Positions 46,469-58,976 of a stretch of DNA of 64,000 bases are shown here, piece after piece. The notes beneath the pieces are model-generated. The model ran no database searches. It had not been told where the DNA came from and saw nothing but the letters and a program-made list of their open reading frames with translations. The stretch spans positions 868,001 to 932,000 of the forward strand of contig JBCAMK010000007.1 of the NCBI GenBank assembly GCA_038503065.1, read 5' to 3'. This stretch comes from Paragyromitra xinjiangensis. Lineage: Eukaryota; Ascomycota; Pezizomycetes; Pezizales; Discinaceae. Each line of letters begins with the position of its first letter. The first letter of the stretch is position 1. Both the position numbers and the translations under genes were made by a program.

Positions 46469-47632
46469 TTAGGGGGGTTCGAGATTTTTGCCTGAATTCT
46501 CTCCACTTTCCTTTCCCTCCCCTCCGGCGATTGTGTATCGGGTCTGAAGCCTCCCAATTAAGCTCCTATAGTACTCTTCCAACACTTCGCCCTTCGGCAC
46601 GATTCTCCACCCTACCCTGACCAAGAATTCCAGCTCCAGTAGATTCAGTTCCATCAGACTGACACCACCGACCTTAGCGTAGAAGCCGTTTGTCAAGAAC
46701 GAGTCACAGAGACCCTTCGACGCAACAGTAGCAGCCGTGATGAGGAAACGATGTACCGTGAGCGAAGATACGACGAATGGTGGGTAGTGTGTCGAAAGGA
46801 TATCGATATAATAGACCATTGACAAAAGGATCGAAGGTTGGAGTGATGCATGTAACGCCAGTCGGGACAAGTAGTCCGGGATTGAAATTGTAGGCGGCGC
46901 TCTAGATGCGCATGGGTCAGGTCAGCACTGAATTGATAAGTGAGTAAGTTCAAAAACGGGTCAGTACCGCGAATGGAAGCGGGTGAGGCCAGCCCCAGAC
47001 AGCGGTATCTTGTCATTCAAGCCGACTAGCTCAAGTAGCATGTCGCTGATGAGGTACACGAGATCTGGGGTAGGACAGTGCTGGTAGAGTGTGGGTAGAG
47101 CCTTGATTGATGGGTCCGAGCGTTTGGTTCGCTTAGGTGGGGATGAGGCTCCGGCGGGGTTACGTGGCGGGGCAGTGGGGGTGGAAGGGGCAATTGGAGG
47201 GGTAGAAAATTGCGTGGATGAAGGTGTAGTAGATGTGACCGACGGGCGAACTGAGGTAGGGAGTGTGGCAGAAGAGGTATTAGAGGCTCTAGAAGCTACT
47301 ACGGGGGAAGATGGCTTTGAGGATAAAAGTTTGGGGGTTTGTGGGCGCGATGATCGCCTGGAATGTTTTAATAGGGGGGAGGCTTTAGAGGTTTCAACAA
47401 GAGCTCGGCCGCCATTGGGGGATGCTCCTGACATCGTTGGTGCCCCGCCGCTGTTGGAGGAGCGGGCACTAAGGGATGGTGATTGGAAGTACTGCGGGTA
47501 GGAAGGGGACTTGAAATCATCCGGTGAGAGGGCCTTGATAGAAGAGGAGGATGGCCGGGGAATTATTTCCGATGAGGTAGTGGTGGATGATGATGCTGAA
47601 GAAGTGCTAGTACGCGGCGTGCCCGGGTTCAT
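46469..47632 (-). CDS. PHO80: Pho80-like (PREG-type) cyclin
   Basis: Cyclin partner of the Pho85-type CDK; in yeast and Neurospora (PREG/PGOV) it holds the phosphate-starvation activator Pho4/NUC-1 inactive when phosphate is plentiful. Two minus-strand exons, 47632-46968 and 46901-46469, give 365 aa. The first ~175 residues are Ser/Pro/Thr-rich and probably disordered. The cyclin fold covers about 180-345: LPTLYQHCPTPDLVYLISDM, then IPDYLSRLALHASLQPSILL, SMVYYIDILSTHYPPF, VSSLTVHRFLITAATVASKG and VGGVSLMELNLLELEFLVRV, ending with WRIVPKGEVLEEYYRSLI. These blocks match Pho80/PREG closely; another PCL cyclin of the same clade is the alternative. The intron (46902-46967) is fixed by the FHSRAPPTISIP join. 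Divergent from GID5 across 1.4 kb. Confidence 0.9.
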
Positions 47633-49017
47633 GACGGCGTTCCTGGACCACGTTGCTCAGTGGCAGTGGTAGTGATAGCGGCTGGGCGGGGGGGAGTTCT
47701 GCGGGGATATCCGGTGATCACAGAAGGCAGTAGGGGTGGAATAGTAGAAATAGCGGGTGCGCCGAACACATGCGCTAGTCAGTTGGGAGGCTCTCCAACT
47801 TTGTGAGCTGCGGCCGCGAGCGAGTGGGCGAGCGAATGGTCAATGGCGGAGATCTAACCGGGTGGGATGTGCAGGCTACCGGTAACTAGGTATCTAGGTT
47901 CTAGGCTACGTGCTGCTGGGACCATGAGAGGGGAAATACTGGAGGAGGCTCTGGCAGGATGGAAGCGGTTATAAGCGTGCAACGTACAAACGAAATACAA
48001 GGACGGGATAGGATGCACGTAGGGTGACTGGGAGAATTGTTGATACTTTGGCACGAGGGGAGGAGAGGGTAGGTTATCGGTAGACTTATGTCCAGGGGAA
48101 ACAGTCACCTTATGTACGTACTTTACTGCGGGCGTCCGGCACGGGGGGGAAAAAAAACTGCGGACAGAAAAAGCAAAAAAAAACTTCTTCACGAGCTTCT
48201 GGCACCCGCGGCGGAATGGCACCGCACCATGACAACTCTTGAGGTCGAGCAACTTCCATGGGCCCAGGCCATGTAACACCTGAATCCCGTCCGAGCGGTC
48301 AGTGGGACAAGAGGCTCAGCATATGCACAAGATTGCCTGCTCTGATTCCAATTGACGGATAACACTCTGCGGTGATAGGACAGCCTATCTTTGGCGATTA
48401 GGTCTCTGCGATCTGTTGAAGTGCTGGCGGCGAGCAGAAGATCCAGTCTCGGCTAGCGCAGTCTTGCGTGCCTCGCATGCTGTCTCTTCTTCGGACGAAA
48501 CCTCCGAGACGAGGACAAGAGGTATAGGGAGTGCGCGGGGCTGGGCAGCCGCGATACTTGGGGTGCGGGCAGGGAACAGCGGGCGGTCTTTGCGCGCTTT
48601 GAGGTGCCTAACGCTCACGCAACACAAGCGTTACATAACACTCCCGACCCAAAAGCTTGCTTGCTTGTACCTCCCTCCACATCGCCGAAAATTCTTATGC
48701 CCTTTGCTCCGACGACACACCTCCATCGAATAATACCCCCCTCCCTCTACACCACCACCCCCCCCTCCCCCTCACCGCCCACTCAAAATACATATACATT
48801 CTAATCGCTTCATCAGCCTTTTAAGCCTTCCAACAATCTCTCGCCACGGATCTCCAATTACTTTTTTTTCTCATTTATTTTAAAGGCTGGTGATCGCTCC
48901 ACCCGACACCTCGCACGACAGCTACATACGACAGCGACCACCCTCTCTGCCTCGTTCATCACACTCCGAGTGCCAGAACATCCACCACCCACATCATCAT
49001 CCATTATCATCATCACC
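47633..49017. promoter_or_regulatory. Divergent promoter region of the Pho80-like and GID5 genes
   Basis: 1.4 kb with no credible coding region. The GID5 side (about 48640-49017) is C-rich (CCCCCCTCCC, CACCACCACC) and the Pho80 side shows G-rich plus-strand tracts that are its leader on the minus strand. A CGATGTGG/CCATC-type TATA element is not apparent on either side. Confidence 0.5.
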
Positions 49018-52000
49018 ATGACCCACTCTGAAGAAGAGTCTACGGCTCTCGCCCTCCTGTCGCAACTCTCGAATCTGTCACTCTCACAGCCTCAAGGCGT
49101 TGTTGCTTCTCTGAAGCGGCTAAAGCATGAGCTCATCGGCCATGATCAAAAGAAGGATCTGTTTGTGCGTTTGGGAATTGTTCCTCCGCTCGTCAAGATC
49201 CTGGAGGGTGGGCCCCGAATGGACGAAGCTTGGGGTGATGCGAGGGTAGAAGCTGGGATTGCTGTCGGGAGTTTAGCATACGGTAGGGATTCGGCTCCTT
49301 TCAGTATTTGACTTCCCACTGGTTGTCACGTGGGCAGTTTTGTGTTTCTATAACTCTTTTGTGCTCCAACGCTGAACCTCTCCGGATAATGACTAGGCGG
49401 CGAAGAATACATCTCTCATTTGCTTTCCTCACAGGCACTCCCTCCACTGATAACTTCGCTCAATCCATCTTCAAATCCACCAAAGCTTATACTCTGCTCC
49501 CTCCGAACACTCAATACTATTCTAGACACGGCAACTTCTTCCTCAGCTAGTCCAGCTTATGCTGTTGCTACCGCACTCTACACCCCCGAAGTTTTGCGGA
49601 ATATCTGCAAAATTATCTCCCAAACTTCCTCCAGTTCTCTTGTGCAGCAGCAGATTTCTCTTGCAGCATCGTTGATTGCAAAGTCATGTGGTCGGTACGT
49701 TCCTATGAACACTAGTGACAACGGGGGGGATAATGTATCCCGCGAGGGAGCTCACGAGCAATTACTTGTTGAAACTGGTGTCCTGGACTCTTTGAGTGCG
49801 AGGTTGGGGTCCTTCGTTGTTGCCGAAAAGCCAATTAATAAATCTACAAAGAGCCGTGGGGAGCCTGATACCCCTCCTCCGGCCCCTCAAAGTGCAAAAC
49901 TAGCTCCAATACTCGATGCGATATCAGTCATAATAAAGGACTCAAAGCTTCGCTCCCTAGAATTTTTATTTTCACCACCACTCACGGCGCTTTTCCCGCT
50001 ATCTCCACTTAACTCTAATTCCTCCGATGTTAGGCCTTCTTCGTCGAATAAACATGGCGAAGCAGTTTCCGGATCGACCACATCTATCAAACTCCCGCAG
50101 TCAAAATCTACTTCCAGTTCCATTATCCAACCACCACAGTTACTTATAACGCCTTCTGCATTCCCCCCACTCACACCGTCCTCTGCCCATTTCCCACCGC
50201 TTTCAGCCTCTACTAGTCATGGATCGGCCGATTACCCGTCCCTTCATCACTACACCACCCAACACTACCACCATCATTCTATGCTTGCCGAAACGCCGTC
50301 AATGCTTCTGGGGTCTGGAGGCGGGGGCGATGATTCAGGATCTTCCACCGGTGGTGATACACCTCTTCGTCAGCGTGCGGAGACCGCCGAACTAGAAGAT
50401 CAAATCCTCCGTTCCTCTATTCTTGAAACTGCCTCTGTCAGTGGTGGAGAGGCTGACATCGAGGTAGAGGAGTCTCCGCTGATCCCTTGGTTGATCTCCC
50501 AAGTTCGTTCCGGAGACCCCATCACGAGATTGATGGCCGCGAGTGTCCTGACAAATTTGTTCAAAGTGGGGCTTATCGGAAAAAGGATGGCGCAGTTGCT
50601 AGTACTGTTGGTTTTGCCGGTCCTAGTAAGGCTTTTGAACGAGGATGAAATGTTAACGAAGGTGAGTGTGGGGGTGGGTGGGGTCGATTCGGACACTTGG
50701 GAAAAGTGGACTATCCAGGAGAGGGCACCAGCTGTTCTGGCAAGGTTGGTTATGGACAGTCCAGAGATGCAGAAGGCTGCCGTAGATGCTGGAGCTATCA
50801 AAAGGTTGGCCGTAATGCTAAGACGAGCAGCCGAACCTCCCGCTTCTACTTCGATGAACGGCGTTGCAAACGGAGATTCTGTTGAAGCGGCAGTCGCAGA
50901 GAAATCCAAGCGGAATAGTCCGGAGGTCACCCACAGGATGAAAGTTAAGCAAGGGACATTCAGATGCTTGGGTAGTTTGGCAATATTTAAAGACGAATAC
51001 CGCAAGTTCATTATTGATGCAGGTGTGGTTCCGATGGTAGTTTCTTCGATGAAACCCCTTGAGCCTATTCCCAACGCTCTCATTACTCAGGAAACCACTG
51101 TTGGTGAAGGTAACCCACCTCCGGTTCTTATCGCTGCTTGCGGTGTTGTTCGGGCTCTTTCGCGTTCGGTTTCGATCCTCAGAACTTCTTTGATTGATGC
51201 GGGGGTTGCAATGCCATTGTTTGCGCTTCTCCGTCATGATGATATCGAAGTTCGCGTCTCGTCCACCGCTGCCGTCTGTAACTTGGTATTAGACTTCTCG
51301 CCGATGAGACAGTCGATGGTAGATGCGGGCGTATTAGAAGTGTTGTGTTTACACACTAAGAGCGAAAACGCGTCGTTGAGGTTGAATGCACTTTGGGCTT
51401 TGAAACATCTGATTCTCGACGCTGAAAGCGGGGTGAAGGAAAAATGCCTTGAGGAGCTAGGTATGGATTGGCTTGTTGGTGTTATTAGTGGTGACATTCG
51501 AGGCGAGGAACTCGGCGAGGACGAAGAAATGGCGGAGAGCGAAGGAGGAGACATCGAAGGAGAAGGCGCGATGGAGGATAGCATTGGAGACCTGAGAAGG
51601 CTGGGAGGTGAAAGGACGAATGATGAAGAGTATTACGACGCCCCCGAGGAGAGGACAAGACCCAAGACGAGAAGACTTCCCCCGAAAGCTGCGGCAGTCA
51701 TGGCTCAACTAGAAAGGAGAGAACCAGAGGAGCTCACGATGAGAAGAAAGCAAACTGTTGCGATGCAGGAACAGGGTTTAGATCTTATCAGGAATTTAAT
51801 CTGCAACAAGGGTCGCACGGAGATGATGGACCTCTTATTCGAGAGCATGGGTAAAGATAGACTTTTTGGGGTGCTCGAGGAAAAACTCCGTCCAAAAACC
51901 GTAAGGAGGCGAACAGGAGGCGGAACCACCCTCGAACTGCCACCAGGAGAAGTTGTGAGCTCGATCGTCTATATACTCGCCCACATTGCTGTTGGGAATC

Positions 52001-52299
52001 CGAGCCATCGGCAGATCTTAATTCAACGGACAGAGCTGTTGAGACTTTTATCCAGTCTTTGGAATCACAGGCTTCCGAAGGTCAGGAGCGGGCTCGCGTG
52101 GGTCGTTATCAACCTGACATGGATTGAAGAATCAGAGGATCATGAAAAGGTTAGGAGTCGGACGAAGGAGCTGATAAGGCTTGGGTTCGAGAAGAGCCTC
52201 GAGGGAATGTTGCATGATTCGGAACTGGATGTGAGGGAGAGGGCTAAGACTGCTAGATATCAGATGGAGCGTGCGATGCAAAGTGAACAAGGGCCTTGA
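49018..52299 (+). CDS. GID5: GID5/Vid28 (ARMC8), armadillo subunit of the GID/CTLH ubiquitin ligase
   Basis: Scaffold and substrate-receptor-docking subunit of the GID E3 ligase, which in yeast destroys gluconeogenic enzymes when glucose returns. Two exons, 49018-49282 and 49397-52299, give 1055 aa (yeast Vid28 921). The start ATG at 49018 is in a CACC context. Armadillo repeats run through most of the protein, for example LFVRLGIVPPLVKILEGG, QERAPAVLARLVMDSPEMQK, AAVDAGAIKRLAVMLRRAAE, KFIIDAGVVPMVVSSMKPL and LRLNALWALKHLILDAESGV. LDLIRNLICNKGRTEMMDLL and VWLVINLTW-type repeats near the C-terminus (AWVVINLTWIEESEDHEKVR, ELDVRERAKTARYQME) are typical of ARMC8/Vid28. A Ser/His-rich insert (about 235-350) and an acidic insert (about 770-830) enlarge it. 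Confidence 0.92.
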
Positions 52300-54670
52300 G
52301 CGTAAAATCGAAGTGATTTATGATTTGTATGATACGATGCGAGAATATTCCGTTTCTCGGTGGAGTCTTTTGTTTCCGGAATTTTGCTCAGGTTTATGGG
52401 TTTGTTTGCTTGTTATTTCACTTATTCTTTTGGAAGGGGTATGGAGTGGGCTTGATTCGAGGCTGTCCTTTTTTGTTACTTCTTTTTTTGCAAGGCATTT
52501 TTTGTCGGTTAGGGAACTAGTTTTCTAAACGGTTGCTAGGGAAAATGAGTTCGGAATGAAAAGAAAACTATGGGATGAAAAAAATACATCCAGTGGTGTC
52601 GAGTTTGGAGAAGCGAAGCTGGCAGTACATTGCGAGAGGAAAGATCTGAAGTAGACAGCCACCAACTTATTGAGATTTCAGTGAGATCGACTTGCTCTTG
52701 GATAGCCTTGGCGAGGTCGACTGGTTCGAAATGTCATGCCGTTCAGCATGCAACTTCATTTGAAACAACGAATGCCTAAGGGCCCATCGATTTAGGGTTT
52801 CTTTTCATTTCAGTCTTATTCAACATTTGGCTACTGCACGCAGGGAACACAAACGAGCTTAACACTTGGCCTTTCTATGCCGCGGAATAATTCGTTTTGA
52901 GGGCTGGTTCTTGACAGGTGTGGCACGGATGCCACATGGGATCATTAGCAAGGCAGCCCCACTTTGTACCAGCCTATCGGTATTCCTGGGTGACAACCTT
53001 AGGGGACCTGACAGGATGATCTTGCAAATGCGATTTCCACTACCTGCGTCGCCGATTTTCCGAACGACAAATAAATGCAAGGGTGATTGCCAACGAACCG
53101 AGCGAGCGAGTGATAATTTATGACTTAGAGTGTGAGAAAAACACAAAGCCTGCCCACAACCATTGCTTTGTTGCAAAAGAGCCTTACCTGTACTTTCTTT
53201 ATCATGTAAGGGTGATAATGCCATGATTTCTTTAGGATTATCTGACAGGCATAGAATCGCTTTTCGGCAGTTGTGGCCCTAGTGAAAGGTAGCCTCATCA
53301 GAGAGTTCTAAGAAAGAACTTTGTGATATGAGGCTAATGTAAGTATCCTCTTGCTTTATCTACGTAGATTATTATCGTCCCTTTGCTGACCCTCCATCGT
53401 TTACTCGAACTGGAAGGAGGGCTCTAATCTTAAGTATGTGTGGTGGTCAGACTTTTTTGGTTTTAGGCCTACATGCTATTTGATGCAGCATTATAATCTC
53501 ACGGATACGAAACTGGCTCTATTTCTAGGCAGTAATCGAATTGTCGTTTGTTACTGCTGAAAGTAATACCATGCATCTCTTGTGGGCCAACTGCGCGGTT
53601 AGTCCATTTCTCAAGAAACAACCGAGTATGACCTGTTTTCGGGTTCCAATAGATATCGTACCATGCAATGACTTATATTTATTCTCACCCTGAATTAAGG
53701 TATCCGTTTCACTGTTGATTAGAACTTGGGCTATCTACTTCTTTCCGGTAAATGCCGCTCCATGCAGTCCCATTTCGCCTTATCCGTCCACAAGCGGCAA
53801 ATTGGCACGCTTCCCAAGTAGCAATTAAATTATTATCATGTATCATGCATAAGAAAGTGTGAGTCGAGAATTTTCTGTACTAGATCGGCAAAAAAGTTAA
53901 GGTCAGGGGGGAAGCTCCTTTTGCGCTTACTTTCCGGTGTACATAAACTGTTAGGCAGCCTGTCATGTGACTGCTTTTAACTAGCCATCACCAACCGTTT
54001 GACAAAGTTTACCGTTGGCTGTAGTTAAGGAGCTTATGGCTCCTTTGCTGCCAATATCTGGCTCCAATCGAATTTTATATTCCTTGAGGTCTTTTAGGGG
54101 TGAAGCGCTTACACCAAGTACCCTACCACCTTGGAGCCTCAACCTCGCCACTACTCGGCACAGTACCTACTGAAGGCTGACAATTGGACAACCATCAAGA
54201 ACCCACATCTATAACGGCTAACAAGAAAAAAAATCGGGAGCGAGTATCGGTAAGGATCTCGTTTATTCGTTACGGGATTTCCCGTGTCGGTTGACACTTT
54301 ACTTTTGTTGTTAGCCATCAATCCAGGCCGCAGCTGGTTAGTGTGAGATATCTACAGGAAGAGCCAATGATACTTGTAACCCGCCCGTGATCTTTCTAGG
54401 CCCTTGAACACAATCCTTTGCTCTACAAGCCGGCGAACGTACCAATAACTGCTGGGCCTACACTCAGAACTCTCTATAAGCATACTGGCCTTACAATTGC
54501 TCGTTGATTTGAGACACTCTTATGTGCGTGTCTAGTAGTTGAAATAGCGCTCGATCTCTTCGGGCATCTTCGGCTTTACAGGCTGGAATTTACTCCACAG
54601 CTAACTAGGAAGCCATTGCTCTTAGGCTATTGGATCTTGAGTGTATTAAACGCCTCAACACACCAAGATG
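52300..54670. other. Gene-poor spacer between GID5 and tRNA-Val
   Basis: 52300-52600 is T-rich and fits a GID5 3' UTR. The rest is stop-dense, with no frame showing family features (a 121-codon minus frame at 52859-53224 was inspected). No further tRNA-like A/B boxes were found here. Confidence 0.45.
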
Positions 54671-54744
54671 GGTTTCGTGGTGTAGTTGGTTATCACACCA
54701 GTCTAACACACTGGTGGTCCCCGGTTCGAGCCCGGGCGAAATCA
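54671..54744 (+). tRNA. tRNA-Val (anticodon AAC)
   Basis: A full 74-nt cloverleaf without intron. Acceptor stem GGTTTCG pairs with CGAAATC (one G-U) and the discriminator is A. The D-arm is in TGGTGTAGTTGGTTATCAC (A box). The anticodon stem CCAGT/ACTGG encloses the loop CTAACAC, so the anticodon is AAC (Val). The variable loop is TGGTC, and the T-arm is CCCGG TTCGAGC CCGGG (B box GGTTCGAGCC). No CCA is encoded, as expected for a nuclear gene. Confidence 0.97.
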
Positions 54745-54746
54745 TC

Positions 54747-54750
54747 TTTT
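54747..54750 (+). terminator. RNA polymerase III terminator of tRNA-Val
   Basis: TTTT begins 3 nt after the tRNA 3' end, the usual Pol III stop signal. Confidence 0.85.
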
Positions 54751-56242
54751 GTACTTGCTGGCACTGCATTGCATTATGTTTTAGGTTTTTGTGGCTGCTG
54801 GAGCTAAAAAGGTTAATACGGCTTCGTCGATATGGAGGTGATCTAATAGACATTATCTACGATGTGATGATCGGGGAGGAATGGGATTTTTGCCTTGCAT
54901 AGTGACCTTTAGTATCGTACACTTGATCGTATTTTACATGCCCTGTTATTGGAACCAGTGTGAAGCTTGATAATTTCGGATAATTGATGCATTGAAGGTT
55001 CAGTAAGCCTCAACTTCCAACCGAAACGTCGAATGATTTTACGACTGCCTCTGGATTCCATTCTTGGGGCTAGGAGGTTGAGATTCACGGCGGTGAAGCA
55101 TCAGGTTTCCGTTTACGAAGGTCTAATCGCGGCAGATTTTACGATTGATGAAAATTTTCACTTTGAGGGATTTGCTTTTGATGGTCGTGTTTTTTGTAGG
55201 TTGACAGAAATGCTATCACAAATTGGTACAGCGCTCGAGCGTCAAATGTACAACTCATATGCGTGTTGTCAAATATAAACATAGGACCGGGAGCATTGGC
55301 AGAGGATTTTTGTGGACTTTTATTTAATATATTTATACAAAACATAGGGGTACAGCGAGGGAACTGCTTGAGCTAGAGATGCAGCAACTAGAAGCATAAA
55401 TGTGCAAAGACTAAGAATTGGCTGTTTGTAGCAGAGACCTAGAAAATTCTGTTTCTTCAGATTAGCGCTCGTACATCAAAAGTAAGGTCAAGAACCAATC
55501 TAAACGAGATACGGCGCGAAGAAAACGTGTAACGGGAATGATCAGACAAAGTTATTAAGGTAGCGGTTGTTTTTCATCATTGTCGAGGATCACCAGAAAG
55601 GTGACAACGAACTAAAGCCAAATGCCTAAGAGTCATCATTTTGGGGGGGGGGGAAGATTGTGCTGTGTTGTGGGTTTGATGGAGAGAAAGAGATTGCTCA
55701 TTCATACCTTATTAGCATCTTGATGTTGCACGAGAATGGCGAGAAGGGTTGACGGTTCCTGCAAGTCGTGGAGAGATTGAGTTGAGATGTTTTTGTGGAG
55801 AAAAAAAATTGAGACGTTTCTTAAAGCCACACTCAGCCAAGACGGTTTTCGCCGACATGAGGGTGCAGGGTCGCAGCCCCGTGCCCTCAACTACCGTACT
55901 CCATTCCGCAACTCAACAGCAGCAGCGGCTATCGTGGGTTGGCCATCGCGATCGATTGGACACAAAATGATTTAGCCAAGAACGGGACGGAAGCCCATTG
56001 AGCCAAGCAACTTTTTTCCGAAAACGAGGCAACAGAGTGACGCGGGTTGCACATGGGATTGGCTAATTGTCTCACAACACCCTCAACAGACTTTCCCCCC
56101 AAATCGAGGTCTGCTAACCACCACCACCACCCCCTCTGCCTCCGTGTGTCGGTAAAACCCTCAATTGACCACCTATCCTTCGTCTGTCAATTTCTTCAGA
56201 GGAAAAAAGGTCAATTCACTAATTCTCTATCCATATTTCATA
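54751..56242. other. Spacer upstream of the VTC gene
   Basis: No supported gene; an 81-codon frame at 55033-55278 has no family features. A G11 run lies at 55643-55653. The VTC leader (about 56085-56242) is C/A-rich (CCACCACCACCACCCCC). No CACGTG phosphate-response site is present in this interval. Confidence 0.45.
55643..55653. repeat. Poly-G run (11 nt)
   Basis: Eleven consecutive G bases in the spacer, about 590 bp upstream of the VTC gene start. Confidence 0.9.
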
Positions 56243-58976
56243 ATGCGCTTCGGAAAAACCCTCCAGTCGTCGATATACCCTCCCTGGCGTGACCATTATA
56301 TCGACTATGCAAAACTCAAAAAGCTTCTCCACGAGGGCGACGATTCCGACTCAGAGCGCGGCCCTACCACCCGCACTGACGAGGACTATGAGGGCAGAGG
56401 ATGGACCGAGAATGACGAGTCCATGTTCGTCGAGGAGCTAATTAACGTTCAGCTCGAGAAAGTCAACAACTTTCAGCGGACTATGAGTGATCAGTTGAAA
56501 GAGCGCGCTGCAAAACTCGAGGCGCAGCTAAAACTTGTTTCCTCGGGCACTCCTGCTACCCTTTCAGCAGATCCTGACAAGCAAGAATCTGAGATCAACG
56601 AGGAAGAGAAGCAGAAACTTCTCAGACAGACTCTCGAGGAATTGGATTCGATCACGACTGATATTAACGAGCTGGAAAAATTTTCCAGGGTGAATTTCAC
56701 AGGTTTCTTAAAAGCGGCAAAGAAGCATGATCGCCGTCCAAGAGGCGCGCCTGGGAAGGGCAAAGGAAAAGCGAAGGCTAAGGGTGGAGCCGGAGAATAC
56801 AAAATCCGTCCGCTTTTGCAAGTTAGACTGAGCGCGTTGGAGTTCAACAAAGAGGATTATAGCCCACTGTTGTATAGGTAGGAATCACTTTTCGCGCACT
56901 GACCTCTGAAAACCGTAATACTGACGTCCGTGCAGGCTTTCAGCTATGTATAGTTTCGTTCGCGAGAATATCGACAGAGACCATAAGGAAAAAGGCCAAA
57001 CCAGGACCTCGTCTGTTGGTTCTGGCCCCCAGACTGCTGGGCACCGTAAATACACTTCCCACAAATGTCTGTACTCCATTTTTCTTTTCCGCCCACGTGT
57101 TATGGCCGCCACGAGTTATTCTACCATACTAAACGGATGTAAAATTCTCCAGTCTGGGTCCATCCCGACAACATTATCGAAGTGAAAACCTTTGTTCTTC
57201 GCCGCCTCCCTGTCCTCATCTACAACCCCCAACACTCTAAAGAAATCGAAGCCAACCGTCGTGACCCCACAATCAATTCTCTTTATTTTGACAATACCAA
57301 GTTCTCCCTCTACACCGACAAGGTCTCCAAGACCCCCGAGGCTGCCTCCTTGCGCCTACGTTGGTATGGCCAATTGTCTCAAAGGCCCGATATCACAATT
57401 GAGCGCAAGACCCTGAAAGGTGGTGCTGCAGAAAATGATTCTGAAGGCGCCATCGAAGAAAGGATTGCAATCAAGGAGAAGTACGTCAAGGATTTCATCA
57501 ATGGCACATACTCCATGGAAAAGAGTATTCAGAAAATGAAGGATCGTGGCTCGAAGAGTGAAGACGTGAACAGGTACGAGGTGTTGGTAGAGTCTATGCA
57601 GAACTTCATCAAAGATAAAGGTCTTGAGCCAATGATGAGAGCCGTGTACACACGCACAGCGTTCCAGATTCCTGGGGATGACAGGATCAGGGTGTCGTTG
57701 GATACAGATCTGGCTTTAATCAGAGAGGATTCTCTAGATCTGGAAAGGCCCTGTAGAGACCCGGACGACTGGCATAGGAGGGATATCGATGATGCTGAGA
57801 TGGAATATCCTTTCAAGACGTTGAGGAAAGGAGAGATCTCGAGATTTCCATATGCCCTTTTGGAAATTAAGGTCTTGGACTCTGCCTTGCATGGGAGAAG
57901 CAAAGAGTGGGTTTCTGACCTGATGAACTCTCATCTTCTCAAGGAGGCGCCGAGATTTAGTAAGTTCGCGCACGGTGTGGCGGTTCTTTTCGAGGACAAC
58001 GTCAACAGTCTCCCTTTCTGGCTCGGTGACCTAGACAAGGACATCAGACAGGACCCCAAACAGGCATGGGCCGCAGAGCAAGAGAAGGCAAAAAAGCAAA
58101 TTGAAGATGAGACCATCGTCGGCAGTTTCAAGCCTGGTGCTCGTGATTTTGGTGGGAGGGCGAACTCACCACGAAATCCAATCGGTAGTTTGGTTGGGCA
58201 GACACCACCAACCATTGACAGGAGATTCCCCATGATTGCGCCCCAGGGTGAGGGTAGGACGAAGGCAGTGCAGGAAGAAGATGACGAAGGGGAGGGCTCG
58301 GAGCGCACTGATTCTGCGGATGAAGAAACTGATGATGAGGACAAGCCGACCGCTATGGTAACGGTATCGGGACTCCGTAACCTTTTCCCGACGTTTTCAA
58401 CCTCCCGTTACGGGCGCGCTCACAGGGATCGTGCGGCTGTCAAGCTGCCGCCTGGTGTCCAAAAGCCTGGGACATTGATTATGCACTCGGGCCCCGTTCA
58501 GGTTGAGGCTAAGGTCTGGCTCGCGAATCAGCGTACTTTCTTGAAATGGCAGCACGTCTCGATCCTTCTGGCTAGTTTGAGTATCGGTCTCTATAACGCA
58601 GCCGGGGCTCACAACTATATCGCTAGATGGTTAGCGTTGGTTTACACTGCGATTGCAGTCTTTGCTGCTGGGTGGGGTTACGGTATGTACATGTGGAGGT
58701 CGAGGTTGATTAGGGAGAGAAGCGGGAAGGATTTCGATAATGCTACGGGGCCGGTTGTTGTTTGTGTGGCACTGGCTGTCGCGTTGGGGCTTAACTTTGC
58801 GTTCCAAGTGAGTTGCACTTATCCCTCTAACTCTGACCGAAATAATTTTCTAACGGGTCTTTTTTTCAATCTAGTACCGTAAGTCGATGGAGAAGCATCA
58901 TGGTCACCGTAATGCGACCGAGCTGTACGAGCTAGGTAGTGAGGCACTTAGATTGGTGCAACAGGGAGAACTCTAG
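56243..58976 (+). CDS. VTC3: Vtc2/Vtc3-type subunit of the vacuolar transporter chaperone (polyphosphate polymerase)
   Basis: Regulatory subunit of the VTC complex, which makes polyphosphate from ATP and moves it into the vacuole when inositol pyrophosphates bind its SPX domain. Four exons, 56243-56877, 56936-57066, 57153-58807, 58875-58976, give 840 aa (yeast Vtc2 828, Vtc3 835). The SPX domain (1-215) has MRFGKTLQSSIYPPWRDHYI, the basic FSRVNFTGFLKAAKKHD and YSPLLYR. The tunnel domain (256-560) starts FWVHPDNIIEVKTFVLRRLP and keeps LRLRW (322-326), ERK (339-341), YTRTAFQ (421-427) and RVSLDT. DIRQDPKQA and LPPGVQKP are Vtc2/3 rather than Vtc4 signatures. Three membrane helices lie at about 720-806, in a DUF202 domain. 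The short last exon encodes the cytosolic tail. Vtc2 versus Vtc3 cannot be decided. Confidence 0.93.
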
